Source: Tubiluchus corallicola
Lineage: Eukaryota > Priapulida > Priapulimorpha > Priapulimorphida > Tubiluchidae
Length of the DNA: 64,000 nucleotides
Direction: 5' to 3'
Assembly (NCBI GenBank): GCA_030141605.1
Contig: JAQGDQ010000348.1
Span: forward strand, 62,001-126,000
The notes under the pieces are model-generated. The model did no database searches. It was not told the DNA's origin and saw only the letters and a program-made list of their open reading frames with translations. Position numbers and translations under genes: made by a program. Positions 38,780 through 50,095 of this stretch are shown one piece after another; positions within the stretch are counted from its first letter, which is position 1, and each line of letters starts with the position of its first letter.

Positions 38780-38985
38780 TTCTGATTACTTTTTCAAACT
38801 TTGCCTTATCTAAATCTATTCAAACACCTACCATCAAAATGGCCATGCCTACCGGTCGTTGCAAGAATTTGAATTTTCAAGCTTTATGCGTGTTACTGCG
38901 TACACAAGCTCTGTGCGCAATAACGGAGTACACAGGAGACACAAAAATTCAAGACGATTTTTTTGCTTTATGTAAGTAAACGGTT
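38780..38985 (-). mobile_element. family C fragment, copy 3
   Basis: About 200 bases match 62800-63005 in the same direction, and 46512-47432 inverted: CCTACCATCAAAATGGCCATG, ACACAAGCTCTGTG and AATTCAAGACGATTTTTTTG. The long terminal arm is not clear here. Confidence 0.6.
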
Positions 38986-40535
38986 TTTTTGTCCTTTAAT
39001 GCTTAACTTCAAGCCAATGTTCTTATACCCGTTCCAATAATACCTTCGGGTATTACAAGACCATTACTATTAGAAGCAGCGTATAATGTATAATATATGT
39101 ATTATGTATATATATATATATTTAAATAATGTAATGTATTAACCTCGTGAGGTTTCTTGTATTTAATGTATATATTACGTTACTTAACCTCCCTCGACTA
39201 ACCTGCACCTCTAATCACATTCTTCTCTATACACACCCCAATTTTAAACCCTGCCTTGTCTTGCCTAACCATTTCTCACAATCAATGTTGTGCTTACAAG
39301 ATTGTCTTTCAGGACACGTTGAAATATTTTATTGTAAGCAATTGATTTTTTGGCATGCCATTTTTGAAATTATTGTTCATGCCATTGAATGTACATTGCT
39401 TCTTGTGAAACATCAATAAATAAATAAAAATTATGCACAGTTGACCTAAATCAGATGGTCAGTTTTTCAGTCTACCGATTGTAAAGTCTACGGACACAGA
39501 CAACTAACTAGACTTTGCTGTGGTGTTCATGAAATATGATAGTCGACTTGTAATGATAAATGTACAGGCATTGCTATTTTTTCAATATTCTCTTTGTGAG
39601 AAAAATACAAGTTTCGTCTTCTTATCAGACGACTAGCCAATAGTACAAAGCCTGTTTCCTTTCAAGCAAATATATTGCTTCTTGCTATACGGTAGTTGTT
39701 GCCGAACATGGCGCTGTGGTAGGCATTAGAAAACGAAATTTTGCTAGCAAGCTTGGAGAGAGAACAACCGACCATTAGAAATAAAAAACGAGCTATTTCT
39801 GAATTCTGAGTGCACTGCTATTGATTTCATACACCAGACAAATGTTGCCCTTTCTAGTCAATTTTTAATCTACAGATTCTGAGAGGTTTGCTTCATTAGT
39901 GTAATTCTGTATTATGCATATCTTTGCACAAAAAAATTCCTGTTAACGTTTATAGGTTTTAACGGCACCTAGTGAACATTTTCGAAGTATTTTTAGCTTA
40001 CCCTTTGAACTTTGTTATGTTGCAGCCAATCAAACATCAGATGCCACCTTTAGGCGTAGTCACCTGACTTTACTTACCTGTTTTACCTGTTCATACTTAC
40101 AGTACTTACACGTGTACGATTATAGCTCTTTGTCGTTTTTTAAGTCTGGTGAATCTAGTAATTGTTATTTTTTGTTATCCATGCCATTTTAATCACCTAA
40201 TTCTAATTAGTGTCTATTATCTTTCCCTTGTACTAAACTAACGCAATAATATATAATCTACCGTTTTTGCTATAAATTAGAAACGGATTAGGCGATTATT
40301 GGACACACGTCATATTTTTGTTTAACTGCTGGAATTTCCTATTTTCACCTGTTAATTATTCATCTATCGTTGCTTAAAATCCCAAACGTTGTTCTGAAAA
40401 CTGATTGTGGACAATTATGAACACTGTCCTAGCTATGGAAATATTTATACCATTTAGTTCATTTACTCTGGTATTTGATTACAAGATATAATCAATACAT
40501 TGTGCCTTTTTGTAGAACCAACACAGCTAAGCATT
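38986..40535. other. intergenic, possible retroposon tail
   Basis: No gene recognised. At 39400-39432 CAATAAATAAATAAA ends an AT-rich stretch in a manner typical of LINE 3' ends, without a detectable ORF. Confidence 0.3.
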
Positions 40536-40539
40536 TTAT

Positions 40540-40655
40540 AATATTTCAATGACCAAAAGTCTGGAATGAGATCCGCAAAAATAGCAGATCTATTACTAGA
40601 TTTAAAAAAATCCTAAAAAATCAAATTTTAAGTAAGTCAATGCCTGACAATCAAT
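40540..40655 (+). pseudogene. LINE C-terminal remnant
   Basis: Translation KVWNEIRKNSRSITRFKKI resembles the terminal LWNSLP-IK-S-S-FKK segment of CR1/L2-like reverse transcriptases. Only this piece is left. Confidence 0.55.
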
Positions 40656-40951
40656 TGTATTGTTTAAAATAAAAAAATCACACACAACAAGACAAGTATT
40701 TTAGAAACAAGTTATTATTCATATATAACTTACCTACACAACAGCAAATAACAATTTATAAGATTACACGTAGATGTAATTTTCTAGATCCACATAAATT
40801 TCTAGATCCACATAATTTATGTACACAGTATATACCTATCAAGTTTAAGACGACAAAGCTGTTTGATCTGGGATTTTCGCAATAGATAAGCTCTTCTAGT
40901 TCAAGCTGCTCAGAAAAAAGCTTCTTGCTGTATTTTTGTCAGGGATGGTAC

Positions 40952-41373
40952 CAGGGGCGTATTAACCAATAGGGTAACTAGGCTATAGCCTAGGGTGCCA
41001 TAGTTTGACGTGCGTCACATTTTAGAAAAATTTATTCTCCGCGGAAAATGTGTATACTTTTACATTCATGTAAAAGGCGCATCTTATAAGACACCACAGG
41101 CAGTTACGAGTTCAACTTCTATACAAGTGCCGCATAACGAACAGGAGCAAGATATTACCCCAACAAGCAGTAGTGCAGCCTACTTGAATATAAGCGCTAT
41201 GCAAATACATATAATTAATAATGACCACTTAGAAACTAGGTTAATAGTGTTTCTAATGCACCACAAGTAAATAGCTTAACCTGCTTTTTACATAAACAAT
41301 CATAAATTCACAATAGAAAGGGGCGAGACAGAGCTATCAGCCTAGGGTGTCGTAAAGTGATGATACGCCCCTG
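40952..41373. mobile_element. non-autonomous hAT element with target duplication
   Basis: 422 bp beginning CAGGGGCGTATTAACC and ending GATGATACGCCCCTG, inverted over at least 11 bases. The flanks GATGGTAC and CATGGTAC form an 8-bp duplication with one mismatch, the hAT size. No transposase. It ends about 130 bases past the stop of the Tyr-rich gene. Confidence 0.87.
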
Positions 41374-41502
41374 CATGGTACCATTGTTACTGGAACTAAG
41401 CTTGTCTCATTGTCAAAACAATGTCAATTTGTACATTTACATCGAACTAAACAACAATATATGCACCATTATTGTGATTATACAAGCAATTTGATATTAG
41501 GA

Positions 41503-43707
41503 TCACGACCGATAGTCTCTACGCGGGTAACTCGATTGTGTTTTTGATTCGCGAGTGTAGTATCTGTCTTCTGTCTGTCCTCTATCATCATATTGTCTAC
41601 TACGAGGGTTGTAACTTGAGTACGCGGAATGTTCTTCTTCCGGGGTAGTTTCATAACCTATTTTATATGAATATTGAGGTCTTTTGTAGCTTTCGGGTCG
41701 TTCGTAACTTTCTGTTCTTTCGTAACTTTGCGGTCTTCTGTAACTTTCAGATTTTTCATTTTCATTGTACCCATAAAGATTGCTGGCTTTCTCAGCTGGT
41801 TGCTCATATGCTGATCTTTCGTAACTTTCATCGCTGTAGCTATTAGTAGGATATTTGGAAGGTTCACGTTCCTCGTAACTATACTGATCGGCAACTCTAC
41901 TTTCATAGGCTGGCTCTTCGTATTGAGAACTTGACGAATAACCGGGTTCTTCATAAGAACTTTCTGGACTTTCGTACCTATACTGGTTGTCTCGTTTTCC
42001 ATCATAAGCAGTTGAATCTTCATATCTTGAGCTGCCATACCTTGAGTCACTGTATTCGCTTTCTGGGTATGATTCTCGTGGTCCCTCGTACCTTGCTCGA
42101 CTAGCTGGATATCTGGACGTTTCTGTTTCGTACGAATCTTTTGGCCTTTCGTAGCTATATTTACTAGACCTTTCGCTATCATAAACTGGCTGTTCGTATT
42201 GTGAGCTTTCGTACTTCGATTCGCCGTATCCATCAGTTGGATAAGATGATTCGTATGATTCTCGTGGCCTCTCATAGCCATGTGCATCAGTATTACCACT
42301 TTCATACGATGGTTGTTGATACTGAGAGTCGCCATAAGGACTGCTCTTTGGTCTATGTTGATCATAGCTGAAACCAGTATAGCTTCTCTTCTCCGATTCC
42401 TCGTATCGAGGTACTTCTGGTTCCTCGTAAATGCTACTGCCATAGTCTTGGACATTGTGGTAAGTCTCATACTTGCCACTAGATGACTCTGAATCATCGT
42501 AGGAACTGGAAGGCCTTCTATCATCGTGGTACGATGAAGGAGCCTTGTATGACTCCCCACCATCATAACCTCTATCTGGTGCGGGATCGTATGTTTCTTT
42601 TGCATATCGATCATGATCATTTTTATAAACTTGTGTGCGAGAAAACCCATGAATGCCTGGCCCGCTGTAAGAATCACTTTCTGAACCATAGTACCGGTCG
42701 GGCTCTTCTTTTTGGTGCACTTGTCCGCCATAGACGTTATCCTCACCGGAAGGTCTATACCCATACGTCTTTACATTCTCCTTGGTTTGTCTGTATCCAT
42801 AAGAGCTTGGCTTTTCACTACCCAGTGGACGATAGCCATATGAACCTGATTTCATATCATCCATTGATGGTACGTACTCATGTGGCTCTTCATTATATGC
42901 ATCATCTTTTGCACCACTGTCAAACTTTGTCGGGCTGTACGTATTATAATTATAACTCATATCTGGCTCGTAATCATTACCTTGACTATATGTTGATTTA
43001 GACTCAGTGTAACGTCTGCCGCTGTCGCCATCGCCATATCTTTGTCTCTCAGATCTTGGTCGATACCCATAGGAGGGAGACGTTCCGACTCCATAGCCCC
43101 GAACCCCATATTTGCTGTCGAATATTCGTCCAATCTGATCGTATCCCATCTGAACTGGTCGATAAACTGGCTTGCTGTAAGAATTGTCATCTTTGCTGTT
43201 GTAATTGTCCTGTCTGTCGTATGAATCCCTTGGTTCAGAGGAATACACCTGGCTTTCATATGGTTCCTTTTTGCCAAACTCATAATTGTCATCGTAATTA
43301 GAATAGGAGGATTGCTTCTGGTCATCGGAAGAGAGCGACAACCTATACTCTGGTTCTTGTTCTCTGGCGTAAACCGGTTCAGATGAATATTCTTCTCTTT
43401 GTGGATAGGAATTCTCTCTGTAGCTTTTGTCTGTTTTTTCGTACTGACGATAGTCGTCGCTGCTGTACCTATCACTAGAATCATAGACGTCCCTGTCACT
43501 GTAACGACCATCGTAACTCGATTCTTGATTTCCATCTCTTTCTGAATATTCTGATTGAGAATCGTAATCTCGTCGTGGTTCGTAACTTTGCCTGTAGGTG
43601 CCAGTGTTGCTCTGTGCGTACTCGTCTCGACTATACCATTCTGGTGGCTTTTCGCTACCACGGTACCGGGAAGAGCCGGATGAGGAGGAATAATCCCTGT
43701 ATCCCAT
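41503..43707 (-). CDS. Tyr/Ser/Glu/Arg-rich low-complexity protein, unidentified
   Basis: A 734-residue frame with no stop. It is hydrophilic throughout and dominated by Tyr, Ser, Glu, Asp, Arg, Pro and Gly. Around residues 190-330 YGYRP-type motifs recur (YGYRPLGSEKP, YGYRQ, YGYRPSGED). The C-terminal half has loosely repeated SYE, YERP and SSKY blocks and ends SSYPRRDYRS. No folded domain or signal peptide is visible. The first ATG is at 43707, with G at -3 and +4. An acceptor TTTTACAG lies just upstream, with the exon opening at 43728, so the real start may lie in an upstream exon not found here. The repeats differ in sequence and keep the frame over 2.2 kb, which supports coding. Disordered RNA-associated or extracellular structural roles are both possible; I do not recognise it. 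Confidence 0.75.
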   Translation of the reverse strand: MGYRDYSSSSGSSRYRGSEKPPEWYSRDEYAQSNTGTYRQSYEPRRDYDSQSEYSERDGNQESSYDGRYSDRDVYDSSDRYSSDDYRQYEKTDKSYRENSYPQREEYSSEPVYAREQEPEYRLSLSSDDQKQSSYSNYDDNYEFGKKEPYESQVYSSEPRDSYDRQDNYNSKDDNSYSKPVYRPVQMGYDQIGRIFDSKYGVRGYGVGTSPSYGYRPRSERQRYGDGDSGRRYTESKSTYSQGNDYEPDMSYNYNTYSPTKFDSGAKDDAYNEEPHEYVPSMDDMKSGSYGYRPLGSEKPSSYGYRQTKENVKTYGYRPSGEDNVYGGQVHQKEEPDRYYGSESDSYSGPGIHGFSRTQVYKNDHDRYAKETYDPAPDRGYDGGESYKAPSSYHDDRRPSSSYDDSESSSGKYETYHNVQDYGSSIYEEPEVPRYEESEKRSYTGFSYDQHRPKSSPYGDSQYQQPSYESGNTDAHGYERPRESYESSYPTDGYGESKYESSQYEQPVYDSERSSKYSYERPKDSYETETSRYPASRARYEGPRESYPESEYSDSRYGSSRYEDSTAYDGKRDNQYRYESPESSYEEPGYSSSSQYEEPAYESRVADQYSYEEREPSKYPTNSYSDESYERSAYEQPAEKASNLYGYNENEKSESYRRPQSYERTESYERPESYKRPQYSYKIGYETTPEEEHSAYSSYNPRSRQYDDRGQTEDRYYTRESKTQSSYPRRDYRS

Positions 43708-43730
43708 GCCATCCACCGAAACAGTCAACT

Positions 43731-44550
43731 GTAAAATGTCATTTTGATTTCTGTTACAAAAACTAATAACTTAAAAACTAATAATTTACATTTCTAATTT
43801 TATATAAGTGTAATATAATTTTACTAATTTTACATAAAAGTAAAGATATAAAAATTGGTGTTTTATACGTCAGTAATCGTATAAAATCAAGTATAAGCTA
43901 CTAGTAAAGGAAGCCATATATCTGGAGTAGAACCATTTGAAATATTGATTGCAATACGTAAAGGAGAGCTGTTTAAAGCCTTAAACAGAAAGTTGCAAAA
44001 AAGCTATCGTGTCGTCTTTTGTTATTTATAAATTCAAAAACGAACCTTAATAAAAAAGGTCTAACATTTTTAATCGTTTAAATGTGTTAGTCCTGTTTCT
44101 CAATTTAATTTTGATTATATTATCATTGCAATAATTTCAGACAGTATACAATTTTTTATAATATTGAAATCAACTTATAACTATGTATTGAATTATTTTA
44201 TCATGAAATCCGATCTCAATTCTGTACTTTATCATCTGTATTGCAGCAGCCTATAAGATTAATATACATCTTCTGTGTATATGTTTATATAGTGTTTGTC
44301 AGATTACACGTTTTATTTGTGTGTTACTGTGTAAATTTGTTCTTGTGTGTGTAATTCCTCAATTAGAACTAAACATTCAGAACTAGAATGTACATATTTC
44401 TTTTATTCGTAATAAATAAAAGGATTTCATACTATTCTTACTAAGAATTACACAATTAAACTAACGCCATGTTTGACAATGGAATTAAGGCTAAATCGGC
44501 CAATATGATAACTGGTTTAGTGGTTTATTATAACTGCTTTAGTCTAAATG
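43731..44550. other. upstream flank of the Tyr-rich gene
   Basis: Very AT-rich. Contains the acceptor TTTTACAG at 43729-43736 on the minus strand. No upstream coding exon was recognised. Confidence 0.35.
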
Positions 44551-44553
44551 TAA

Positions 44554-44862
44554 ATGAGGCGGTCGTATGAACGTAATATAAACATAATGTTAGAAATTGA
44601 AAGGTGCACTAATATCCCAAACGATGAAAGATTGTGTCATTTTTGTAATCAGTTAGCAGTCGAGTTTGAAAAACGTGTTTTATTGGAATGTCCCCTTTAT
44701 GATGATATTCGCTTTTTATTATTCCAGGGTCTAAGCTCAAAAATCAATAATTTTAATGAGTTCAACCATAATGATGCATTATGCCAGATACTGTCAAGTG
44801 ATATTTGTTTAAAAGAATGCACCAAAACCTGCCACCTAGTGCTGAAAAGAAGAAATTTTTAA
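44554..44862 (+). pseudogene. LINE C-terminal zinc-knuckle remnant
   Basis: An open frame with IPNDERLCHFCNQLAVEFEK and RVLLECPLYDDIRFLLF, the Cys-containing segment near the C terminus of many LINE polyproteins (ERLC..C...EDE.HFLLECP.Y...R). It is a fragment without reverse transcriptase. Confidence 0.75.
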
Positions 44863-45049
44863 CTATTGTAATGATATATTTTAATGTTTGTTTAATGTCT
44901 GTTTTAATTTATATGTAAAATGATTTTAAGGTGTCTCGTAACTCTGTCGACAGAGTGGTTTTATTTTACTGTAAGTGTGCGTACTTTTGTGTTTTATATT
45001 GTTGTAAAATGAAACGTGACATTATAATAAACGAACTATGCTACAGTAT

Positions 45050-45210
45050 GCTGTTCTGTACTGTACAGTACTGTAGTATACTTAACTATACTGTACTATA
45101 CTATACTATACTGTACTATACTATACTATACTATACTGTACTGTACTGTACTGTACTGTACTGTACTGTACTGTACTGTACTGTACTGTACTGTACTGTA
45201 CTATACTATG
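45050..45210. repeat. (ACTGT)n pentanucleotide repeat
   Basis: CTGTA/CTATA pentamers; the pure CTGTA part runs about 45136-45200. Confidence 0.9.
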
Positions 45211-45806
45211 AATTGTCTGTCCATGTTCCAGAAATTGAAATTCGGCCTGGTGTATTAATAATTGAGGTATGGTATATTAATAACTTTTAATAACACACAT
45301 AGTCTACATGATCTCCTTTTTAATTACTTTGTGAACATGATTACATTTTCAACCAACAAGAATTGTAATTATATAACTGTAATTTATCACGAAGTCTGGA
45401 AAAAAGTAACAAATTCAATTGATATTTTTAAGCGAACTCTTACTATAAGAGACACTGTTGACACGAGAATCAAAATTCGCTTCGTCAGCAACATAATTGA
45501 GGTAAAATTCTCTGATGATCTGAAAATGAACAACAAAACGGCACATTTTTAGCAAACACTCAATTTCAATAACAATTTCAATTTTTGCGTTTAAAACTTC
45601 TATTGTTACAGACGAGGATTTAACAGTGAAATTTATACAATGTAATATATCCAGATTAACTGCATTATAAACATTAATATGACATACACTTATGTTATGT
45701 AATGTAGTTAATTAATTCTAATAATACATTAATTAGTTAATTAATTATGAGCAATTATTAATTAATTAAGAGGGCCAGGAAAACTGCTTTTGTGTGATTT
45801 CGTTAG

Positions 45807-46266
45807 TCACTCTCATGCCGGTTATCCTGCTCCCAGCTATTCTGCCCCCAGTTATTCCGTCCCCGGCTATCCTGCCCCCAGCTGTCCTGCCTCCGGCTAT
45901 TCTGTCCCCGTTTATCCAGCCCTCAGCTATCCTGCCCCCAGCTTTCCTGCCTTCAGCTATTCTGCCCCCGGTTACCCTGCCCGTGCCTACCCTGCTCACA
46001 GCTATTTTGTCCCCGGTTACCCTGGCCCTGACTATCCTGCTCCCGGCTATTCTGTCCCTGGCTATCCTGCCCCTGACTATCCTGCCCCGGACTACCCCGC
46101 TCACAGCTATTCTGTCCCCGGCTATCCTGCCACTGACTGTCCTGCTCCCGGCTATTCTATACCCAGCTATCCCGCCTCTGACTATCCTGCCCCTGGCTAC
46201 CCTTCTCCCAGCTATTCTGACTCTGGCAGTTGGATACTGGTGAATAACGTGTCAAACCGTCAAAAC
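45807..46266 (+). CDS. candidate exon of a GYPAP-type pentapeptide repeat protein
   Basis: A GC-rich block of 15-bp units encodes about 30 five-residue repeats such as GYPAP, SYSVP and DYPAP. The Tyr codon is kept in nearly all units and the Pro codons vary at the third base. The block lies between a possible acceptor (TTTCGTTAG at 45798-45806) and a strong donor (AAAAC|GTAAGT at 46266). There is no ATG in this frame, so an upstream exon would be needed; none was found. Two other frames are also open because the unit length is a multiple of three, so openness is weak evidence. A non-coding minisatellite is the main alternative. Confidence 0.4.
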
Positions 46267-46511
46267 GTAAGTAACGCGTAATTTATTTATGGTAAAAGAT
46301 TTTGTAAATCAGTTTGCTTCACTTTTTGTGTTTGAGAAAGTTTTTGTATAATTAAAGACGCTCTTTATTATTCCTCAAAAGAAACTGGGTCTTGTTTCGT
46401 GAACTTGTGCAAACTGGTTGCTAGACAGCAATTATTATTCTCACATTATTCAACAATAGCATAAACGTAAGAGTTTGGTTTTTTGTAAAACAACCTGTAC
46501 AATTTAACTCT

Positions 46512-47432
46512 TACTTAAAGGACAAGAAAAGAGGTACCTGAAGTAGGTTTCAGAAAAATCGCCTTAAAAAACTATATTACTTTACAGCAATTTTATGCAT
46601 GTATCATACTCGCGTTGAAAAGAATTTTTGTTTGTTTTCATTTTAAATCTCCCTCAATACTGTTCCGACAGCGTCATTACATGACGTCACCTACACGTAG
46701 GAGACTGTAGTCGCGAAATTAACACGTGATAGTAACTTTTGCGAACCTTTGTGATTCGCGAATCATTTTTAGGAACAAGAAAAACGTTATTAAAGCACAA
46801 GGAAATTCGTCTTGAAATTTTGTAACCTTACTTCCTTTTTGCTTACAGGACTTGCGTCGGCAGTAACGCTGCTCAAATCTTGTAAATTTAAACTCCTGTG
46901 ACGACCGTTAGATGCAGCCATTTTAATGATAGGTTGTTTGAAACAAGTTTAGATAACATTGCGTGAAGTTTGAAAATATAATTACAGCATTTGTAGCGCA
47001 CATGTTACTAACTGAGTAAAATCTTAAATTACAGTACCTTGTAAATAAGATTAGAAATACGTTTTTGGCTAGTGAGTGGCGCACTCTGGAGGTGAGTCAA
47101 CATCATTTTACCATTTTGCACGGATATTTTAAATTATGTATTTCTAGTTACATATGTCTTTCAAGCAGGTAAGCGAAATGCTAATTTATAGATTTATAGA
47201 TTTCCAAAGAAAGTTTTTGGGGCATAATTTAAGCCTTTTCCTCCCCTGGTTTACGTTTGTGTAGCGACGTCACGTAATGGCGACTTCTGAACAGAAACGC
47301 GGGAGATTTAAAATGAAAACAAACAAAAATTCCTTTTAACGCGAGTATGATATATGCACAAAAATGCTGTTAAGTAATATAGTTTTTAAGGGGATTTTTT
47401 TAAACCTACGCTTTTGGTACACATTTAAGGAT
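46512..47432. mobile_element. family C long-inverted-repeat element, copy 1
   Basis: Arms 46512-46695 and about 47265-47432 are inverted copies over roughly 170-180 bases. Examples: ATCATACTCGCGTTGAAAAG on the left against the complement of CTTTTAACGCGAGTATGAT on the right. The interior carries GGCGCACTCTGGAGG and CATTTTAATG and matches 62395-63010 inverted. No transposase frame. A foldback-type non-autonomous element. Confidence 0.8.
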
Positions 47433-47457
47433 CGTGAATTCTAAAATCAACCAAAAG

Positions 47458-47530
47458 ATGGCAGCACATACATGTTATCTTTGTGGTAAAAGCGTGTATT
47501 ACAGAAAGCATGAAAGCCACGTTGCCGATG
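47458..47530 (+). CDS. possible short first exon with CxxC...HxxH
   Basis: ATGGCAGCACATACATGTTA opens a short frame MAAHTCYLCGKSVYYRKHES followed by HVAD, spaced C-x2-C-x8-H-x2-H. A donor GAT|GTGAGT follows. It sits right after the family C element. It may be the 5' exon of an unseen zinc-finger gene or part of a transposon; no downstream exon was identified. Confidence 0.25.
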
Positions 47531-48089
47531 TGAGTAATTTTAGCGCACAATCAAGGCTGAATTTTGGTTTTGCAGGCCCCCTGGACTGGGTTTTGATTTT
47601 GTGGGCCTCTGGGCTAGATTTTGATTTTGTAGGCTCCTCGGCTAGAAATATTGTGAGGACCCCCTCCCTCCGTGATAATGTGTTTATGTGTGATTGTTGG
47701 ATTCTTCAAATCAATTTATTCAACTTCTATATTTCTATAAGGCCAACATTAGGCTCACATAGATGGCGGCAAATGTAACTCAACAAAGAGCGAAGAGACA
47801 TTCTGATATTTACAAAATTAAAGTAAGTTTTTGAAATATTAAATATAATATGTACAAATTACAATAAATAAGCTACTGGTATTTTAACGCATATCATAAA
47901 ATCTACTGTTAGTAGTACTAATTAACTTAAATTCACCAATGAACTCTTTGAAACTATAATAAATCTATGTATTTATACTGTAACTAGAGACAATTCTCTT
48001 TAACAGTTGTCTCTATTACAGACTTTAATAAATATTGTAATGACACAGACTTTGATATAACCATTTACTCTGTAGTAACTTTTCAAAGT

Positions 48090-48173
48090 AAATTAATTTT
48101 ACTTAATCTCTGGAGGCCCTTCAGCTGGTAGGGGTCACTCAGCCGCAGCCCATAAAGCCCTTAGTCCGGCACT
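48090..48173. mobile_element. hAT-like right terminus
   Basis: Ends AAAGCCCTTAGTCCGGCACTG, whose complement begins CAGTGCCGGAC, a usual hAT end. The GGCCC-rich stretch near 47,570-47,660 may belong to the same element. Its left end was not found. Confidence 0.45.
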
Positions 48174-48246
48174 GAGCGCCATACTTAAAAATCCATTTTC
48201 CAGACATTTTCACGAGCGAAAATAAAACACGAAATTCTTCTCAAAG

Positions 48247-48853
48247 TTAAAGCAAAATCGGACCCAACCTTAAACTGTAGGACAAAACAATCTACTCCTT
48301 TAATGTATTGAAAGGAAACAAACTATTTTTTAAAGAATGACTTACGTGAAAGAATTACTATTACACAAATGCAATTTCACGTTCGCGCATTAGTTTTACA
48401 AGCACTTCGCCATTCGCTAGTTAGCGCCTGCATTTCGGAAACGCATAGCACAAAAACAGGTGCTGTACCACTCAGTTCAGTTGTATTCGTTTGTGACGGA
48501 CTACACACGTTCAACGGCTTATACTTGAGCACAGCGGTAAATTTGAAATTTGAATTTTTTATCTTAAAACTTGCCTAGTTTTAGTACAACACACTGAACA
48601 TCTTACAGTAGCACTGCACTTCAACTTCCGCTTTCACTGACATATGCAACACGCTCGTAGAATATTTTTGATATTGAAAATTGTGTTAGTTTGTGATGTC
48701 ACCACTAGTTGGGTTCGCACACCGTTAGTTAAGTTTTCATCTGTTATTTAATGATCAGAGACGCTTTTGCAGTTTTTATTGTGTTAAAATATATACTTTT
48801 TATCGGACTTGAAAATGGGGTAGTACATGAAAAACCATCATGTCTTCCTTGAA
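48247..48853 (+). mobile_element. family B element, copy 3
   Basis: Colinear with 27511-28115 over about 600 bases, with shared GACTTACGTGAAAGAATTA, CTTCGCCATTCG and AAATTTGAAATTTGAATTT. Termini TTAAAGCAAAAT and TCTTCCTTGA are diverged. Confidence 0.7.
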
Positions 48854-49217
48854 GCTTTTCATATTTTTCTACTTTATCTTACATATCAGTACAGAACTGA
48901 CCTGGTGCCCTTCTAAATCTCAACCTTAAACAATGTTGAATGATTAGCCAATGCCCTTAATAATGGCAAACAGAGCTAAACTGTTGATAAGGTTACAGTT
49001 AGCATGTAATTGTAGCTATTTCATACCCAATTAGTTTTGTAGAAATCAACACTTCTTTGTTACTTATCTATATTATGCCCTATTCAAAATACTGGGTGGC
49101 CTAGAAAAAATTCAGCTAATTCTAAGTGTAACAATTTTTACAGCTGAAGTATTCAGTAGCACAAATCGGCCCAACAGTTTGGTTTTTCCATTGCATTCAT
49201 TGTTTTAAAAGCAATAA

Positions 49218-49602
49218 GCCTTTTCACAGTTCCGACGATTGATGATGATCGTGAAAAGATCAAAGGTTAAATGTACCAGACAATGTAGTTGTGTACACTT
49301 GACAACGCCTCGCAGTCCAATCTATTGCAATAGCAACAGTTTTAACAGCTAACTAGAACCTTACCTAGTTCACTTTTTCTTGTTCCCAAGCCAGATCCTG
49401 CCAGTAGATCACTCTACGCACAAACTAATGCATAGTTGAGTAAAGTCCGTGTAAAACAACTGAGGATACTGAACTGATGCGGTAAGCGGCTTTGCTTTAC
49501 CCACACATCGGGTGACGGTTACAGTTAAGCCGTGTTGCTGTGATACACTTAACCTTTGAGCTACCGCAATTGGGCATGCGCACTGCGAAGTTGTGACAAG
49601 GC
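49218..49602 (-). mobile_element. family D MITE, copy 3
   Basis: Inverted orientation, close to 31513-31896. The left end is GCCTTTTCACAGTTCC; the right end TTGTGACAAGGC is diverged. Confidence 0.75.
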
Positions 49603-49884
49603 TTTTTCCATTATTTTCTCAATGCCAACTCAGGTAAAAATTTCCAAATTTTACAAAAAAATGCTGAATGATGTCCTGCAGCCAGCGAATGATCCACATC
49701 AAAACGTTTCTATCGAGAAAAATGTTTAACGAAAAAAATGAAAAAAATCCAATTAAATAAATTAAAAAATAATCATATCCTGTTAGATACTCTAAAGAGC
49801 CTCCCACTTTGAGCAGGACTCGTTTAGCATTTTTTAATCGTGTATGATTGGAATTTTGTTTGTTTTTTGTGCAATGCGTTTCCA

Positions 49885-50095
49885 AGCGTAAGTTTCCGTC
49901 TAACTAGAGAATGGCGAAATGCATGTAACAGCAAAGAACTAGTGGCGCGAAAGCGAAATTGTGTTCGAAATGGTAATATTTAAAGCGAAAATTGTAATAA
50001 TTCTTTCACGAAAGTCATTTTTGAAAAAATAGTATGTTTCGCTTCAATATTTCAAAGAGTAGATTGTTTTGACTTACAGTTTAAGAATGGGCTTT
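49885..50095 (-). mobile_element. family B fragment, copy 4
   Basis: Complement of the first third of family B: AATGGCGAAATGCATGTAAC, TTCTTTCACGAAAGTCATTT and TTTTGACTTACAGTTTAA. The remainder is missing. Confidence 0.6.

Noticed and set aside
41658-43712. Second minus-strand frame under the Tyr-rich gene as a separate gene
   Set aside because: Its predicted protein has no domain and its openness follows from Tyr and Ser codon composition; kept only as an observation.
45766-46243. Other open frames across the GYPAP block, both strands
   Set aside because: A 15-bp period makes several frames open; these give Ile/Leu/Pro or Gly/Arg repeats without splice support.
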